Position numbers and translations under genes: made by a program. A DNA stretch of 41,048 bases from Acidimicrobiia bacterium (lineage in GTDB: Bacteria; Actinomycetota; Acidimicrobiia; Acidimicrobiales; JANYDT01), in assembly GCA_025359845.1 (NCBI GenBank), contig JANYDT010000189.1, positions 1 through 41,048 on the forward strand. Reading direction: 5' to 3'. How positions within the stretch are numbered: the stretch's first letter is position 1; each line of letters begins with the position of its first letter. Positions 24,459-33,375 of the stretch are shown piece after piece. The notes beneath the pieces were generated by a model. That model was not told the origin of the DNA. It did not search any database and saw only the letters and a list, made by a program, of their open reading frames with translations.

Positions 24459-26099
24459 ATGCGCCCACACTTCCCCAACTCAACGCGCCCCATCTTTACG
24501 CGGCGTAACCGAACACTCCTCGCCGCCTTCGGCGCCGGTGTGCTGGCGATCGCCCTCCTGAATCTGCCGGCCGGAGCGCAGACCATCACCGCGAACGCCA
24601 ACGGCGATGCCAACTACCAGGTGACGATCAACAACAACTTGGCTTCGGCGGCGATCGGCACGGCGATCACTTGGACCGTGACGTTCAACCATACGACAGT
24701 GACCACCGGAACCACCGCCGGCCAGATCGATACCGCGGCGAGCCTCGCGGTGATCGTGCCCAACACACTGTCGAACGTGACCTGGCAGTGCAGCGCGTCG
24801 GCCGGCTCCTACTGCAACTCACGGCCGGGCCAGGCGCAATCGGTATCCACGAGCGGAACCGGCTCGGCCCGTATCTTGCCCGGACTTGCCCTGACGGGAG
24901 CCCAACTCACGGTGACGGTGATCGGCACTCCGACGCAGATCGGTGTAACGCGGGTATCGGCGAACAAGCACAACGGTGACGGCGCCCTCAACGATCAGAA
25001 TTTCGGCTTCGGGGCCTACGCCGACGCGACGGTCATTGCGGCGGGGGGAAGCACGACCAGCACGACCAGCACCCTCGGTTCGGGCAGTACTACGAGCACA
25101 CTGGCCGGCGCTACGAGCACCGTCTTTTCCTTGCCCTCAACCACCCTTGCGGTCACGACCTCCACCAATCCGGGTCCTTGTTACGTCAGTGGGTTCATAT
25201 GGTTCGATGCCGACGGAGACGGCGCGGCCGGCGCCGAGCCGGGTATCGGAGGCATGCGCGTCGCCATACTCACCACCAACCCGCCGTGGAGCGACACCAA
25301 CGGTGACGGGCTGCCGCGCGCGGGCGAGCCGGGCGTTTTGACCGAGGCTGTAACCGATTCGTCGGGCACCTTTGTCACGACGGTTGTCGGTTGCAACCAG
25401 ACAGTGCGGGCCTTCTTCGGGCCGCTCAAGAACACCGACGGCACGCCGCTCGTTCTCACCAAGCAATGGCTGGTCAACGGCGTGGGCGGCAATCCGGGCT
25501 TGCTCGCCCCTGGTCGCCTCTCGAAGTTTGTTGCCTCCGGGATCGGTGCTGTCTCCGACGTGTTCAACACGAGCAGCGAGGGCGCAAAGCAGATCGATGG
25601 CGGGCTCATCCCGCCTGGTGGCGTGGTGACGACCACGAAGGCCGGATCGACAACTTCGACGTTGGCCGCCCCGGTCACTACGGCCCCGCCTCCGGTGGCG
25701 CCGGCGCCTACCGCGGCACCCGCCGCGGTTGCCCCTCCGGCCGCGGTTTGCACGCCTGACGCGCGGATCGTATCGCCGGCCGCGAACCAGTCGGCCACGT
25801 TCCGCAAGTCGAGGACGGCCCGCATCACGCTCAGCGTTGCGTCGACCTGCAAGGGCACTCTCAGTCTCACCCTTTCCGCTCTGGGCCTCAGACTCACCTC
25901 GCCCGGACCCTCGCAAGGGTTGATCCGGGCCGGAGTGTGGACGATCAGCGACTACGACCCGACCGGACCGGCCCCCTCGCTGTCGCTCACCGCGTCGTCA
26001 TCGACCCGCGGCACGAAAGTGCTGACGATCAAACTCGCTCAAGCCGGAGACACCGACCTCACCAACAACGTGCGTACGTTGTCTTTGAAGGTGACCTGA
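24459..26099 (+). CDS. Secreted surface protein with SdrD-B-like domain
   Basis: The 546-residue exported protein has a twin-Arg-rich N-terminus (FTRRNRTLLAAFGAGVL) and a likely signal-peptide cleavage after PAGAQ (about 41). A beta-rich N-terminal domain follows, then Ser/Thr-rich linkers (TTSTTSTLGSGSTTSTL), then an SdrD B-like module GFIWFDADGDGAAG...PGIGG with a calcium-loop-like DTNGDG (about 245-330). After a Pro/Ala-rich linker, a C-terminal beta domain ends at Thr546. No sortase motif or membrane anchor is seen. It is presumably a cell-surface or adhesion protein. AAGGGA precedes ATG 24459. Confidence 0.72.
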   Translation: MRPHFPNSTRPIFTRRNRTLLAAFGAGVLAIALLNLPAGAQTITANANGDANYQVTINNNLASAAIGTAITWTVTFNHTTVTTGTTAGQIDTAASLAVIVPNTLSNVTWQCSASAGSYCNSRPGQAQSVSTSGTGSARILPGLALTGAQLTVTVIGTPTQIGVTRVSANKHNGDGALNDQNFGFGAYADATVIAAGGSTTSTTSTLGSGSTTSTLAGATSTVFSLPSTTLAVTTSTNPGPCYVSGFIWFDADGDGAAGAEPGIGGMRVAILTTNPPWSDTNGDGLPRAGEPGVLTEAVTDSSGTFVTTVVGCNQTVRAFFGPLKNTDGTPLVLTKQWLVNGVGGNPGLLAPGRLSKFVASGIGAVSDVFNTSSEGAKQIDGGLIPPGGVVTTTKAGSTTSTLAAPVTTAPPPVAPAPTAAPAAVAPPAAVCTPDARIVSPAANQSATFRKSRTARITLSVASTCKGTLSLTLSALGLRLTSPGPSQGLIRAGVWTISDYDPTGPAPSLSLTASSSTRGTKVLTIKLAQAGDTDLTNNVRTLSLKVT

Positions 26100-26104
26100 G
26101 TCCC

Positions 26105-26122
26105 GGGCCCTACTGGGGGCCC
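26105..26122. terminator. Possible bidirectional hairpin between convergent genes
   Basis: GGGCCC (26105-26110) and GGGCCC (26117-26122) can pair around a 6-nt loop in the 32-bp gap between the secreted-protein gene and the molybdenum hydroxylase gene. There is no U-run on either strand, so terminator activity is uncertain. Confidence 0.35.
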
Positions 26123-26131
26123 AGCCACTTC

Positions 26132-28684
26132 CTACTCAGCGTCGACGGTTGCGCCTGGGAGGCCCATAGGCAGTTGGTTGCGCCACTGGCCGTCGTGGGC
26201 GTGGAGGGCTGCGGCGACCGCTCCGGCCGTCGGCACCAGGCCGATCTCGCCCACGCCCTTGATGCCGTAGGGCGCTCGCGGTTGGGGCACCTCGACGAGG
26301 ATCACGTCGACCGGGGGCATGTCTTTGGGGCGAATGATGCCCAGTGATCGCAGGGTCATGTTGGTCGGACGACCGTCGGCATCGGCCGGAAAGTCCTCGG
26401 TCAACGCGTAGCCGAGACCCATGTGCACGCTGCCTTCGACTTGGCCTTCACACAGCTGCGGGTTCACGGCCCGGCCGACATCGTGGGCGGCCACGACCCG
26501 CTCAATCTTGCCCGTCGTCGGATCGATGATTACCAGCTGGGCGGCGTAGCTGAATGCCGAGTGGATGACCGGGTTGACAAGGCCCTCATAGAGAGAATTA
26601 GTCCAGTCAATCCGCCATTCGCCCTCATAGTCGACGCCCGGCTGACAGCCCCCAGCTTTAGCGGTCAGGCACGCCTCTCGAACCGCGCCGGCGCCCATGA
26701 GCGTGCCCCGCGAACCGGTCGTCTGTCCTTGCCCGAGTTCCCTCGACGTGTCAACAATAACTGACACCACGGACGGGTCGACGCCGAGTTCTTCGACGGC
26801 TACCTGGAGCGCCACGGTGTGGATGCCTTGGCCCATCTCGGTCCAGCAATGGCGCACCTCGACCCGACCGTCGGCGTCGAATCGGACCACCGCTTTGGCC
26901 ACCTCTTTGAAGCCGTTGCCGAGGCCCGAGTTCTTGAGGCCGAGCCCGAGGCCGACCGCTTTACCGGCGTTTTGCGCCTCGTCGTAGGCAGGCTTCACGG
27001 CGTCGAGACAGTGCTCGGCCCCGGCGCACCCGTCGTCCATGATCTGGCCCGGACCCCACACTTCGCCAGGGTGGATCACGTTGCGTTTGCGAATCTCCCA
27101 TCCGGTCAGACGGACCGCCGCCGCGAGGCGGTCCATCACTCCCTCCATGGCGAACTGGGCCTGGTTGGCGCCGAACCCCCGGAAGGCGCCGCAGTTCGGG
27201 TTGTTGGTGCGCGCCGCAATCGCCGACACGTCGATGGTCGGCACCCGGTACGGACCGCTGGCGTGTCCGGCGGCGCGCTCCAGGACTTTCATGCCGACAC
27301 TGGCATAAGGACCAGAGTCGCCGATCATGGAGGCGCGCAGCGCCGTGAGATGGCCATCGGCGTCGCATCCCACTTCGTAGGTCATTTCGATCGGATGTCG
27401 CTTCGAATGCATGTAGAGGCTCTCTTCGCGAGAGCTGGTGACCTTCACCGGACGCCGCAAAATCCATGCTGCCAAGGCCGCATGACCTTGGTTGGCGAGA
27501 TCTTCTTTTCCACCAAAGGCTCCACCGTTAGAGACGAGTTCTACGGTTATGAGCTGCTGAGCGACACCGAGAATAGCTGCTATCTGATCGCGGTCGTCCC
27601 AGACCCCTTGGCCGCCGGAGTACACGTGGAGACCGAGTTCGCCGTCGGGCCGCGCCACGGGCACGGCGAGGGTCGATTCGGGCTCGAGAAAGGCCTGCTC
27701 GATGCGTTGCGTGCGGAAGGTCTCGCGTACCACATGGGCGCTCGCCGCCAACGCGGCGTCGACGTCGCCGCGTTCGTAGTGGGTGAGCGAAAGGCGGTTG
27801 CCTTCGAGCCCCCAAACGGCATGCTCGGTCTCCGATTCGGCGACGGCCGCGACCGGATCGGTGATCGCCCGCAGCACGCAGTAAACGACGTCAACCAGCG
27901 CCGCCGCCCGTCGGGCAGTCTCGCGATCATCCGCTACCACGACCGCCAGCACGTCGCCGAGATAGGAAGTGCGACCGCCTACGGGGATCATTACGGGCCA
28001 GTCCTTGTGGATGATGCCCACCCGCAATTCGCCGGGCACGTCGGCCGCGGTCAACACCCGTGTCACCCCGGGAACGGCGAGGGCCCGGGACGCGTCGATC
28101 CGCACAATGTCGGCGCGGGCGTGATCGCTCAGGCGCAGCGCCCCATGCAACAAGCCGGGCACGACCAGGTCGTCGATATAGGGGCGGCGACCGACGGCCA
28201 GGTCGCAGGCTTCGTACTTGGCGCCGCTTGAGCCGATCCCTCCGGCGACCGTCGGCGTTGGCGACTCGCCCTTGCGGTCGATGAGACTCTTGGCCCGCAC
28301 GACGATGCCGGGCGTGCAGAAGCCGCATTGCAGCGCGCCGTGCGCCGCGAACGCGTCGGCGTATCGTCGGATTTCCGCGGGATCGAACCCTTCCAGCGTC
28401 GTGATCGACTTACCGGCCGCTCGTGTCAGCGCCATCTGACACGTGATCTGGGCCTTGCCGTCAATGAGGACGGTGCAGCATCCGCACTGACCCTGAGGTG
28501 AACATCCGTCTTTGGGGCTGGTGATGCCGAGTTCGTCACGCAGGGCGGCCAGCAGGTGCGGGTGGCGGGTGCTGACCGAGGTCTCCTGCCCGTTGACGGT
28601 GATCGTCACCCGGTCGGCGTCGCGCTCATACGGCGTGGACGCACCGTCGGACAGGTGGTTGGCGGCGGGACCTCCGAGGCTCAC
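26132..28684 (-). CDS. Molybdenum hydroxylase: [2Fe-2S] domain fused to molybdopterin subunit (selenium-dependent xanthine dehydrogenase-like)
   Basis: This 850-residue fusion has an N-terminal ferredoxin-type domain (about 25-100) with KDGCSPQGQCGCCTVLIDGK. It is followed by ALQCGFCTPGIVV, the first half of the second cluster's ligands. The frame then runs directly from ESPTPT into VAGGIGSSGAKYEACDLAVG, the start of the molybdopterin domain. The expected second half, HLCRCTGY, is missing. The catalytic domain shows VSNGGAFGGKEDL, CGAFRGFGANQAQFAMEGV, GQGQTTGSRGTLMGAGAV and the catalytic Glu in GIKGVGEIGLVPTAGAV. The order and CSPQGQCGCC pattern resemble xanthine dehydrogenases of the selenium-dependent type. 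GTG 28684 is the likely start. No FAD subunit or XdhC-type maturation gene is adjacent. Confidence 0.85.
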   Translation of the reverse strand: MSLGGPAANHLSDGASTPYERDADRVTITVNGQETSVSTRHPHLLAALRDELGITSPKDGCSPQGQCGCCTVLIDGKAQITCQMALTRAAGKSITTLEGFDPAEIRRYADAFAAHGALQCGFCTPGIVVRAKSLIDRKGESPTPTVAGGIGSSGAKYEACDLAVGRRPYIDDLVVPGLLHGALRLSDHARADIVRIDASRALAVPGVTRVLTAADVPGELRVGIIHKDWPVMIPVGGRTSYLGDVLAVVVADDRETARRAAALVDVVYCVLRAITDPVAAVAESETEHAVWGLEGNRLSLTHYERGDVDAALAASAHVVRETFRTQRIEQAFLEPESTLAVPVARPDGELGLHVYSGGQGVWDDRDQIAAILGVAQQLITVELVSNGGAFGGKEDLANQGHAALAAWILRRPVKVTSSREESLYMHSKRHPIEMTYEVGCDADGHLTALRASMIGDSGPYASVGMKVLERAAGHASGPYRVPTIDVSAIAARTNNPNCGAFRGFGANQAQFAMEGVMDRLAAAVRLTGWEIRKRNVIHPGEVWGPGQIMDDGCAGAEHCLDAVKPAYDEAQNAGKAVGLGLGLKNSGLGNGFKEVAKAVVRFDADGRVEVRHCWTEMGQGIHTVALQVAVEELGVDPSVVSVIVDTSRELGQGQTTGSRGTLMGAGAVREACLTAKAGGCQPGVDYEGEWRIDWTNSLYEGLVNPVIHSAFSYAAQLVIIDPTTGKIERVVAAHDVGRAVNPQLCEGQVEGSVHMGLGYALTEDFPADADGRPTNMTLRSLGIIRPKDMPPVDVILVEVPQPRAPYGIKGVGEIGLVPTAGAVAAALHAHDGQWRNQLPMGLPGATVDAE

Positions 28685-28754
28685 GGCGTCTTCGCTTCCG
28701 TTCGTTGCTCGGGCTCGCTCATGGCCGGAGTTTACAAACTGTCAAGGCTCCCGC

Positions 28755-29447
28755 TCACATCGGCTTGGCGGCCGCCGTCACTCGGTCAAGATAGCGGCTC
28801 ATGAGCGTTTCGGCCCGTTGCCGGCTCGGCTCGTGTTCTCGAGTGGTTTCGGCCATCACGACCTCGGGATCGACTCCGGCCCATTCCAACGTTGCTGTGT
28901 CGTTGACCGTCCATTGCGAGATCTCCGCCATAGTCACTTCGGGGTGAAACTGGACGGCGAGATGAGGTCCGATCACGTAGGCCTGCACGCCGACGGCGGT
29001 CGTGGCGATGACCGTCGCGCCAAGGGGCGGGGTAATCAAGTCGACATGCCACGACAACCACGGACCGGGCGCGATGAGGTCGGGGTCGACGGTCTCGACC
29101 GTGATCCAGCCCGCTTCGGCCCGCGCGGCACGGTTGACCGACCCGCCCAGCGCCACAGCGAGCGCCTGGGCGCCGAAGCAGACGCCCAGGACAGGGACCC
29201 CGCGCCGGTCGGCATCGCGCAACAGCGCCAGTTCGCTTTCGAACCAATCGGCAATAGCGTCGTCGTTGACCGACGGAGACGCCCCGAGCACGACCAGACC
29301 GTCGTAGTCGCCGATGCCCACCGGGATTGCGGACCCGGGCATGACCACGTCGAACCCGATTCCCCGTTCCCGGGCGACCTCGGCGAGCAGGCCCGGTCCG
29401 GTGTCGTCGTCGTGCTGGATGCACAGCAGGCGAAGTGCTCGGGCCAC
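28755..29447 (-). CDS. Class I glutamine amidotransferase (GMP synthase-like)
   Basis: This 230-residue stand-alone GATase1 domain has the nucleophile Cys in PVLGVCFGAQALA (about 90) and His-Glu in LAVQFHPEVTM (about 168-171). It begins ALRLLCIQHDDDTGPG, typical of the GMP-synthase-like amidotransferase subgroup with no attached synthase domain. The glutamine amide acceptor is unknown. GTG 29447 lies 7 nt after a near-consensus TACAAT and no Shine-Dalgarno is seen. The gene is 70 bp upstream of, and co-oriented with, the molybdenum hydroxylase, so a shared transcript is possible. Confidence 0.85.
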   Translation of the reverse strand: MARALRLLCIQHDDDTGPGLLAEVARERGIGFDVVMPGSAIPVGIGDYDGLVVLGASPSVNDDAIADWFESELALLRDADRRGVPVLGVCFGAQALAVALGGSVNRAARAEAGWITVETVDPDLIAPGPWLSWHVDLITPPLGATVIATTAVGVQAYVIGPHLAVQFHPEVTMAEISQWTVNDTATLEWAGVDPEVVMAETTREHEPSRQRAETLMSRYLDRVTAAAKPM

Positions 29448-29460
29448 GGGGTCGATTGTA
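29448..29460 (-). promoter_or_regulatory. -10 box of the amidotransferase gene
   Basis: On the minus strand TACAAT (29460-29455) is followed by seven bases and the GTG start at 29447. No clear -35 box is seen. This is one of the best-matching examples of the TANNNT-N7/8-start arrangement in the window. Confidence 0.55.
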
Positions 29461-29561
29461 CGGCTCAGGGTTGCCGGGGTCGGCTCGGTGCCAGGATGTG
29501 CGGACGGTCTCCTCGAAATTGCGCAACTCGGTGGCCGATGCGATGCAATAGGCTGCAGGGT

Positions 29562-29637
29562 GCGTCGCTAGCTCATCCGGTAGAGCATCGGACTTTTAAT
29601 CCGCAGGTGGTGGGATCGAGACCCACGCGACGCACCA
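29562..29637 (+). tRNA. tRNA-Lys(TTT)
   Basis: The cloverleaf is complete. The acceptor is GCGTCGC/GCGACGC and is followed by A and an encoded CCA (29635-29637). T8-A9 are present, and the D stem is GCTC/GAGC. The anticodon loop CTTTTAA carries the anticodon TTT at 29595-29597, on a stem with one mismatch at its top pair. The T arm is GTGGG-ATCGAGA-CCCAC. A weak TTGCGC/TGCAAT promoter lies upstream. The region to the right of this tRNA is rich in broken genes. Confidence 0.95.
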
Positions 29638-29783
29638 GGGAAAGTAGCTGGTCAGCGGCAATATCGGGGTTGGCACCGCTCCCCGAAACGGCACGGGTGT
29701 CGAGGTGTCCTGAGGAGCCGAGCTGCGTACGGGCACGTGTATGGGTTGTGGCTGAAGAGTTCAATCGGTCACGTGCGAGGGTC
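29638..29783. other. Gap after tRNA-Lys with a C-terminal coding remnant on the minus strand
   Basis: No complete gene is seen. On the minus strand a second frame, distinct from the RHS frame, ends at TGA 29763-29761. Over about 35 codons it reads as plausible protein (VVHTAVAQTGKSHPAKGAVE and then LLRGELRPSHVTD). It may be the tail of another gene joined to the truncated RHS fragment. I do not recognise the family. Confidence 0.3.
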
Positions 29784-32700
29784 TCAGCTCACCGCGCAAT
29801 AGCTCGACGGCGCCTTTGGCCGGATGCGACTTGCCGGTCTGAGCCACAGCCGTATGAACAACGCTGGCGCCTTGCTGAACGCGGCAGACGTGAGCCGGTT
29901 CCGTTCGTCGTAGGTGAACGTTGAGGCCCCGGCCTGGGTCCGGTTACCGGCGGCGTCGTAGGCGTAGTTGGTGACCGGACCGGAAGGCGCGGTCCACGAG
30001 ATCAGGCGGTCAGCCAAATCGTACGCGTAGGTCGACAGGCCGGCGGCGGGGTTGCTTGGGGCTTGCAGGTTTTGTGACGTCACATTGCCGGCTACGTCAT
30101 AGGTGTACGTGTTCGACGTCAACGGCGCGTTGGTCTGGGCGTTCTTCAACGAGTCCGACGCTACCCGCCCGATCCCGTCATAAGTGAACGTCCGTACCGT
30201 CTGACCGTGGGTGGCGCTGGCCAGGTCACGTTCGGGGGTGTACACGAACGATTTCGGGCCGCTGATCGGGTCACCGATCTGGGCCATCTCGTTACGGTTC
30301 GTGTACGTGTAAGTGGAAGTACCGGCCACGTCAACCCGGCTAGCGACCAGACCAACCGGATTGTAGGCCCACGACGTGGTGCCCGCCGGCCCGGTCGAAG
30401 ACAAGATGAGGCCGCGATCGTCGTAACCGAAGCTTTGGGTGCCGCCCGGAAAGTTCACTGACGTCAGGCGACTGGCCAAGTCGTAGCCAAGGGTCCGCGA
30501 CGCGGCCACCGACCCGCCACCTGAGCCCGACTCGGTGGTCATACGCCACAACGCATCATAAGTACGTTGCACGGCGACGCCACCAGGCTGAGCCACCGTT
30601 ACGGCCAACCCACCGGCGTCGAAACTGATCGTGTACGTTCGGTCAGGCAACGCGGGGTGAGCGGCGGTGGCGGGCTCGACGATCGATTCGCGAAGCCGCC
30701 ACGGCTGATACGTGTACCAGGTCGTGTTGGCTTTACCGTCGGTGGCTTTGGTCAACATGCTTCGGGTGTCGTAACCCGATGTTGATGGCGCAATGCCGGG
30801 CGGCGTCATCGACGTCTGGCGGTTGAGGGCGTCATAGGCGTAGGTGGTGGTGGCGTTGCGAAGGTTGGTTACCGATGTGCGGTTGCCGTTGGCGTCATAG
30901 GCGATCGTCAACTTCTTGAGCGCCGCGCCGGTGGCGTCACGCGACGCCTGCTCGGTGACGCGTCCGGCCAAGTCGTAAACCAACGTCATCTTGCGCCCGG
31001 CCGGGTCGACGGTCTGGGTCGTACGCCCGGCCAGGTCATGGGTCAGCGTTGCCCCGTAGCCCAGCGGGTCGGTACCCGACACCTGCTCCGACGCGCCGTT
31101 GAACCCGTAACTCCACGTGTGCGCCTGCGCGTCGGTCGTGGCCGTCAAATTGCCCAGATAGTCGTAGTCACTGGTCGTCGTGAACGACGCCGTGGTCGGC
31201 TGGCGTACGGTCACGACCGACGTACGGACACGATTCAGATCATCAAACGTGGCGCTGCGCGCCGCGCCGGTGGCGTCAACGGTTTGGGCCGGGTTACAGA
31301 GGTCGTCGAAAGTTGTCGTGGTGATCGGCGTCTGCCCGCCGACGGTGGGCAAAGTCGACTTCACTGACCGGTTGAGGGAGTCGTATTGATACGACGTTGT
31401 CTGTCCGCGACGATCAGTCTGGGTCACCATGTTGCTGTCGGCGTCGTAAACGAATTGTTCGGTCGGCGTAACCGGACTGCCACCCGGCGCCGTGTAGGTC
31501 GGGTACGTGATTACGGTTCGGCGCCCGAGCCTGTCGTAGGTGTAGGACGTGACGAACCCGTCGCCGTCTTTGGACTGCGTCGGCCCGCAAAACGTGTGAT
31601 ACCCGGTCCCCGAGTCGGGACGAACCGTGTCATCGGCCTGACCGAACCGTGACCGTGGCACCAGCGGCGAAACAACCCGGAACAGTCGACCCACTTCGTC
31701 GAAGTAGGAATCGGTGACATTGGCGTTCGGGTCGGTGTTCTGCACGGCGAGACCACGATCGTCATAGCCGATGGTTCGCGTGATGTCGGTGGCGCCGTTC
31801 TCGGTGGTGACCGCCGTGTTGCGGCCGATCGCGTCGTAGGTGTAGCGGGTCTCTTCGGTCCGGGTGCCGTCGGTGCTCTGAACGGTCAAAGGCTGATCGG
31901 CGTTGTTGAACGCAGTAACCGTCGTGGTCCGGTTCAGTTCCAGGCCGGCGGCCACGACGCCGGTCGGGTTCAGCGTCGTGGCATTAGCCCGACCGGCGGC
32001 GTCGTAGGCGTACTGCTCAACGCGGCGACCGTTGCCCGTCCAGGCGCGAAGTTGGCGGCACTGGTTTTGGCAAAGGTCTTGTCCGTTCTTGTCGTAGTCG
32101 TTCTGTTGCAGCACGACGTTCTCGGTTCCGCCGGCCAACTTGTGAAACCCTTGCAACACGCGCTGTTTCACGAGCCCGGTTGAGTCATACAGGGTGGTCG
32201 TGACCCGACCAAGCGGGTCGGTCTCAGACGCGACCCGGCCATCGTTGTCGTAGCCGTACTGAGCCTGGACAACGTCACGCGGTGCGCCGCCGAGCGGCGT
32301 CGTGTATGCCTTCAACGTCACCGCGGTGGCCAAGTTACGGGCATTATAAGCCGTTTCGCTACGCCGACCGAGGGCGTCAACCGAAGCCGGCACGTTGCTG
32401 TTGGCGTCGTATTCGGTGGCCCACACGCCGCCTTCGGCGTCGGTCTTCGACACCGCAAGATCGCCCAAGTCATACGTGATCGACTGGGTGCGTGCGGTGT
32501 CGCCGCCGGTGACGTCGGCCGCCACGACTTGAGTGACGAGACTGTTGGCGTCATAAGTGAAAGTCCGCCGAGCTTGATGCGTGACCCCCGAAACCCGGCT
32601 GAGGATCGCCGGACCGGTGATCGTCAACGGTTGACTCAACTGGTCGTACGTGTACGTCGTCGAAACCCCACCCGGAAACGCCGCGGACACCTCCGTGCGG

Positions 32701-32850
32701 GTCAGCAGACGGCCGATCTCGTCGAACGTCTGGTTCATGACCAAACCCCGAAGGCAACGTGCGGGCCACATTGTCACCCTTGGCGTTGTACGTGAACGTC
32801 GTTGTCTCACCGAGACGACCGACACCGGTGCGTACCAGCCCGGCCGGCAT
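29784..32850 (-). pseudogene. RHS/YD-repeat protein fragment, truncated at both ends and frameshifted
   Basis: About 1,020 codons of YD-type repeats are present: units such as TYDANSLVTQV, ATEYDANSNVPAS, YGYDNDGRVASETDPLGR, VYDLAGRVTEQ, YAYDALNRQTSM and TFTYDERNRLTSA. They form the beta-cage barrel that encloses toxin tips in RHS/teneurin-like proteins. The N-terminal secretion and spike regions, and the DPxGxxxG...toxin end, are both absent. A one-base shift lies near 32748, where TLPSG changes frame into LVMNQTFDE within a G/T run. At about 32845 the fragment meets a SufR-like fragment on the opposite strand. At 29880-29784 it runs into unrelated codons. It cannot encode a functional RHS effector as it stands. 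Confidence 0.9.
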
Positions 32851-32851
32851 C

Positions 32852-33090
32852 GTGGCGCCGCCAGGCGGCTATCTCGCCAGTTGGGAGAAGGTGCCGGGCG
32901 GACGGTTCCGCATCATCGAACACAACTGAGCGATCTTTGCCGTCGCCACCCGCTATGGCAGCGCTTGCTCATCTGAACTCGCGTTCCTTCGGGCCGCGCT
33001 CCCCGATGTCACCATCGAGCGGGTCTCGCACATGGTGCACGGAGCCCGACAATGCGCTTACGAGATCACGCCTACCCCATCCCCGCCACG
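32852..33090 (+). pseudogene. SufR-type Fe-S HTH regulator, C-terminal fragment with TGA at a ligand Cys
   Basis: The plus-strand frame GGYLASWEKVPGGRFRIIEHN-stop-AIFAVATRYGSACSSELAF followed by VTIERVSHMVHGARQCAYEI matches the C-terminal sensor domain of SufR-like regulators. These have the pattern EHNC...C...C...C for iron-sulfur binding. The first Cys codon, expected TGC, reads TGA (32927-32929). The N-terminal winged helix is missing: the match starts near 32852, where the RHS fragment begins on the other strand. No suf genes are near. I read this as a gene remnant, not a selenoprotein. Confidence 0.75.
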
Positions 33091-33375
33091 ATCGTCGGTA
33101 CGCATACCAACAACACGCGACACCATGCAGGCCACACGACCGAAAACGACCCCGGTTTCAGGACCAGCGCATCGATCGTCGCTCGCGGCGGGTTCCAAGT
33201 GGTCGACACGCACGACGCCACACATTTCCGGAGCTGATCGGCTCATTGGGAGTGAAATTTTCGTGAAGCTAAGGTGCTCGGCCCGATGCTGTCGTCGCCG
33301 TATCGGCCCTCGCCGACGCCGTCCCTTTCGACCCATGTGAGGGCCCGGTAAACACCGGCTCAGGAACGCTGGTTA
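33091..33375. other. Intergenic stretch between SufR remnant and surface protein
   Basis: The SufR frame stays open past its expected end, without conserved sequence. I see no RNA gene, terminator with a T-run, or ORF with family motifs here. Confidence 0.4.

Noticed and set aside
26819..28231. 470-codon plus-strand ORF
   Set aside because: It is antisense to the molybdenum hydroxylase gene, whose active-site motifs are unmistakable.
28512..29924. 470-codon plus-strand ORF crossing tRNA-Lys
   Set aside because: It runs through the tRNA and antisense to two genes, so it is not coding.
32927..32929. Selenocysteine reading of the TGA in the SufR fragment
   Set aside because: The gene lacks its N-terminal domain and TGA is the common stop in the window; a nonsense change is the simpler explanation.
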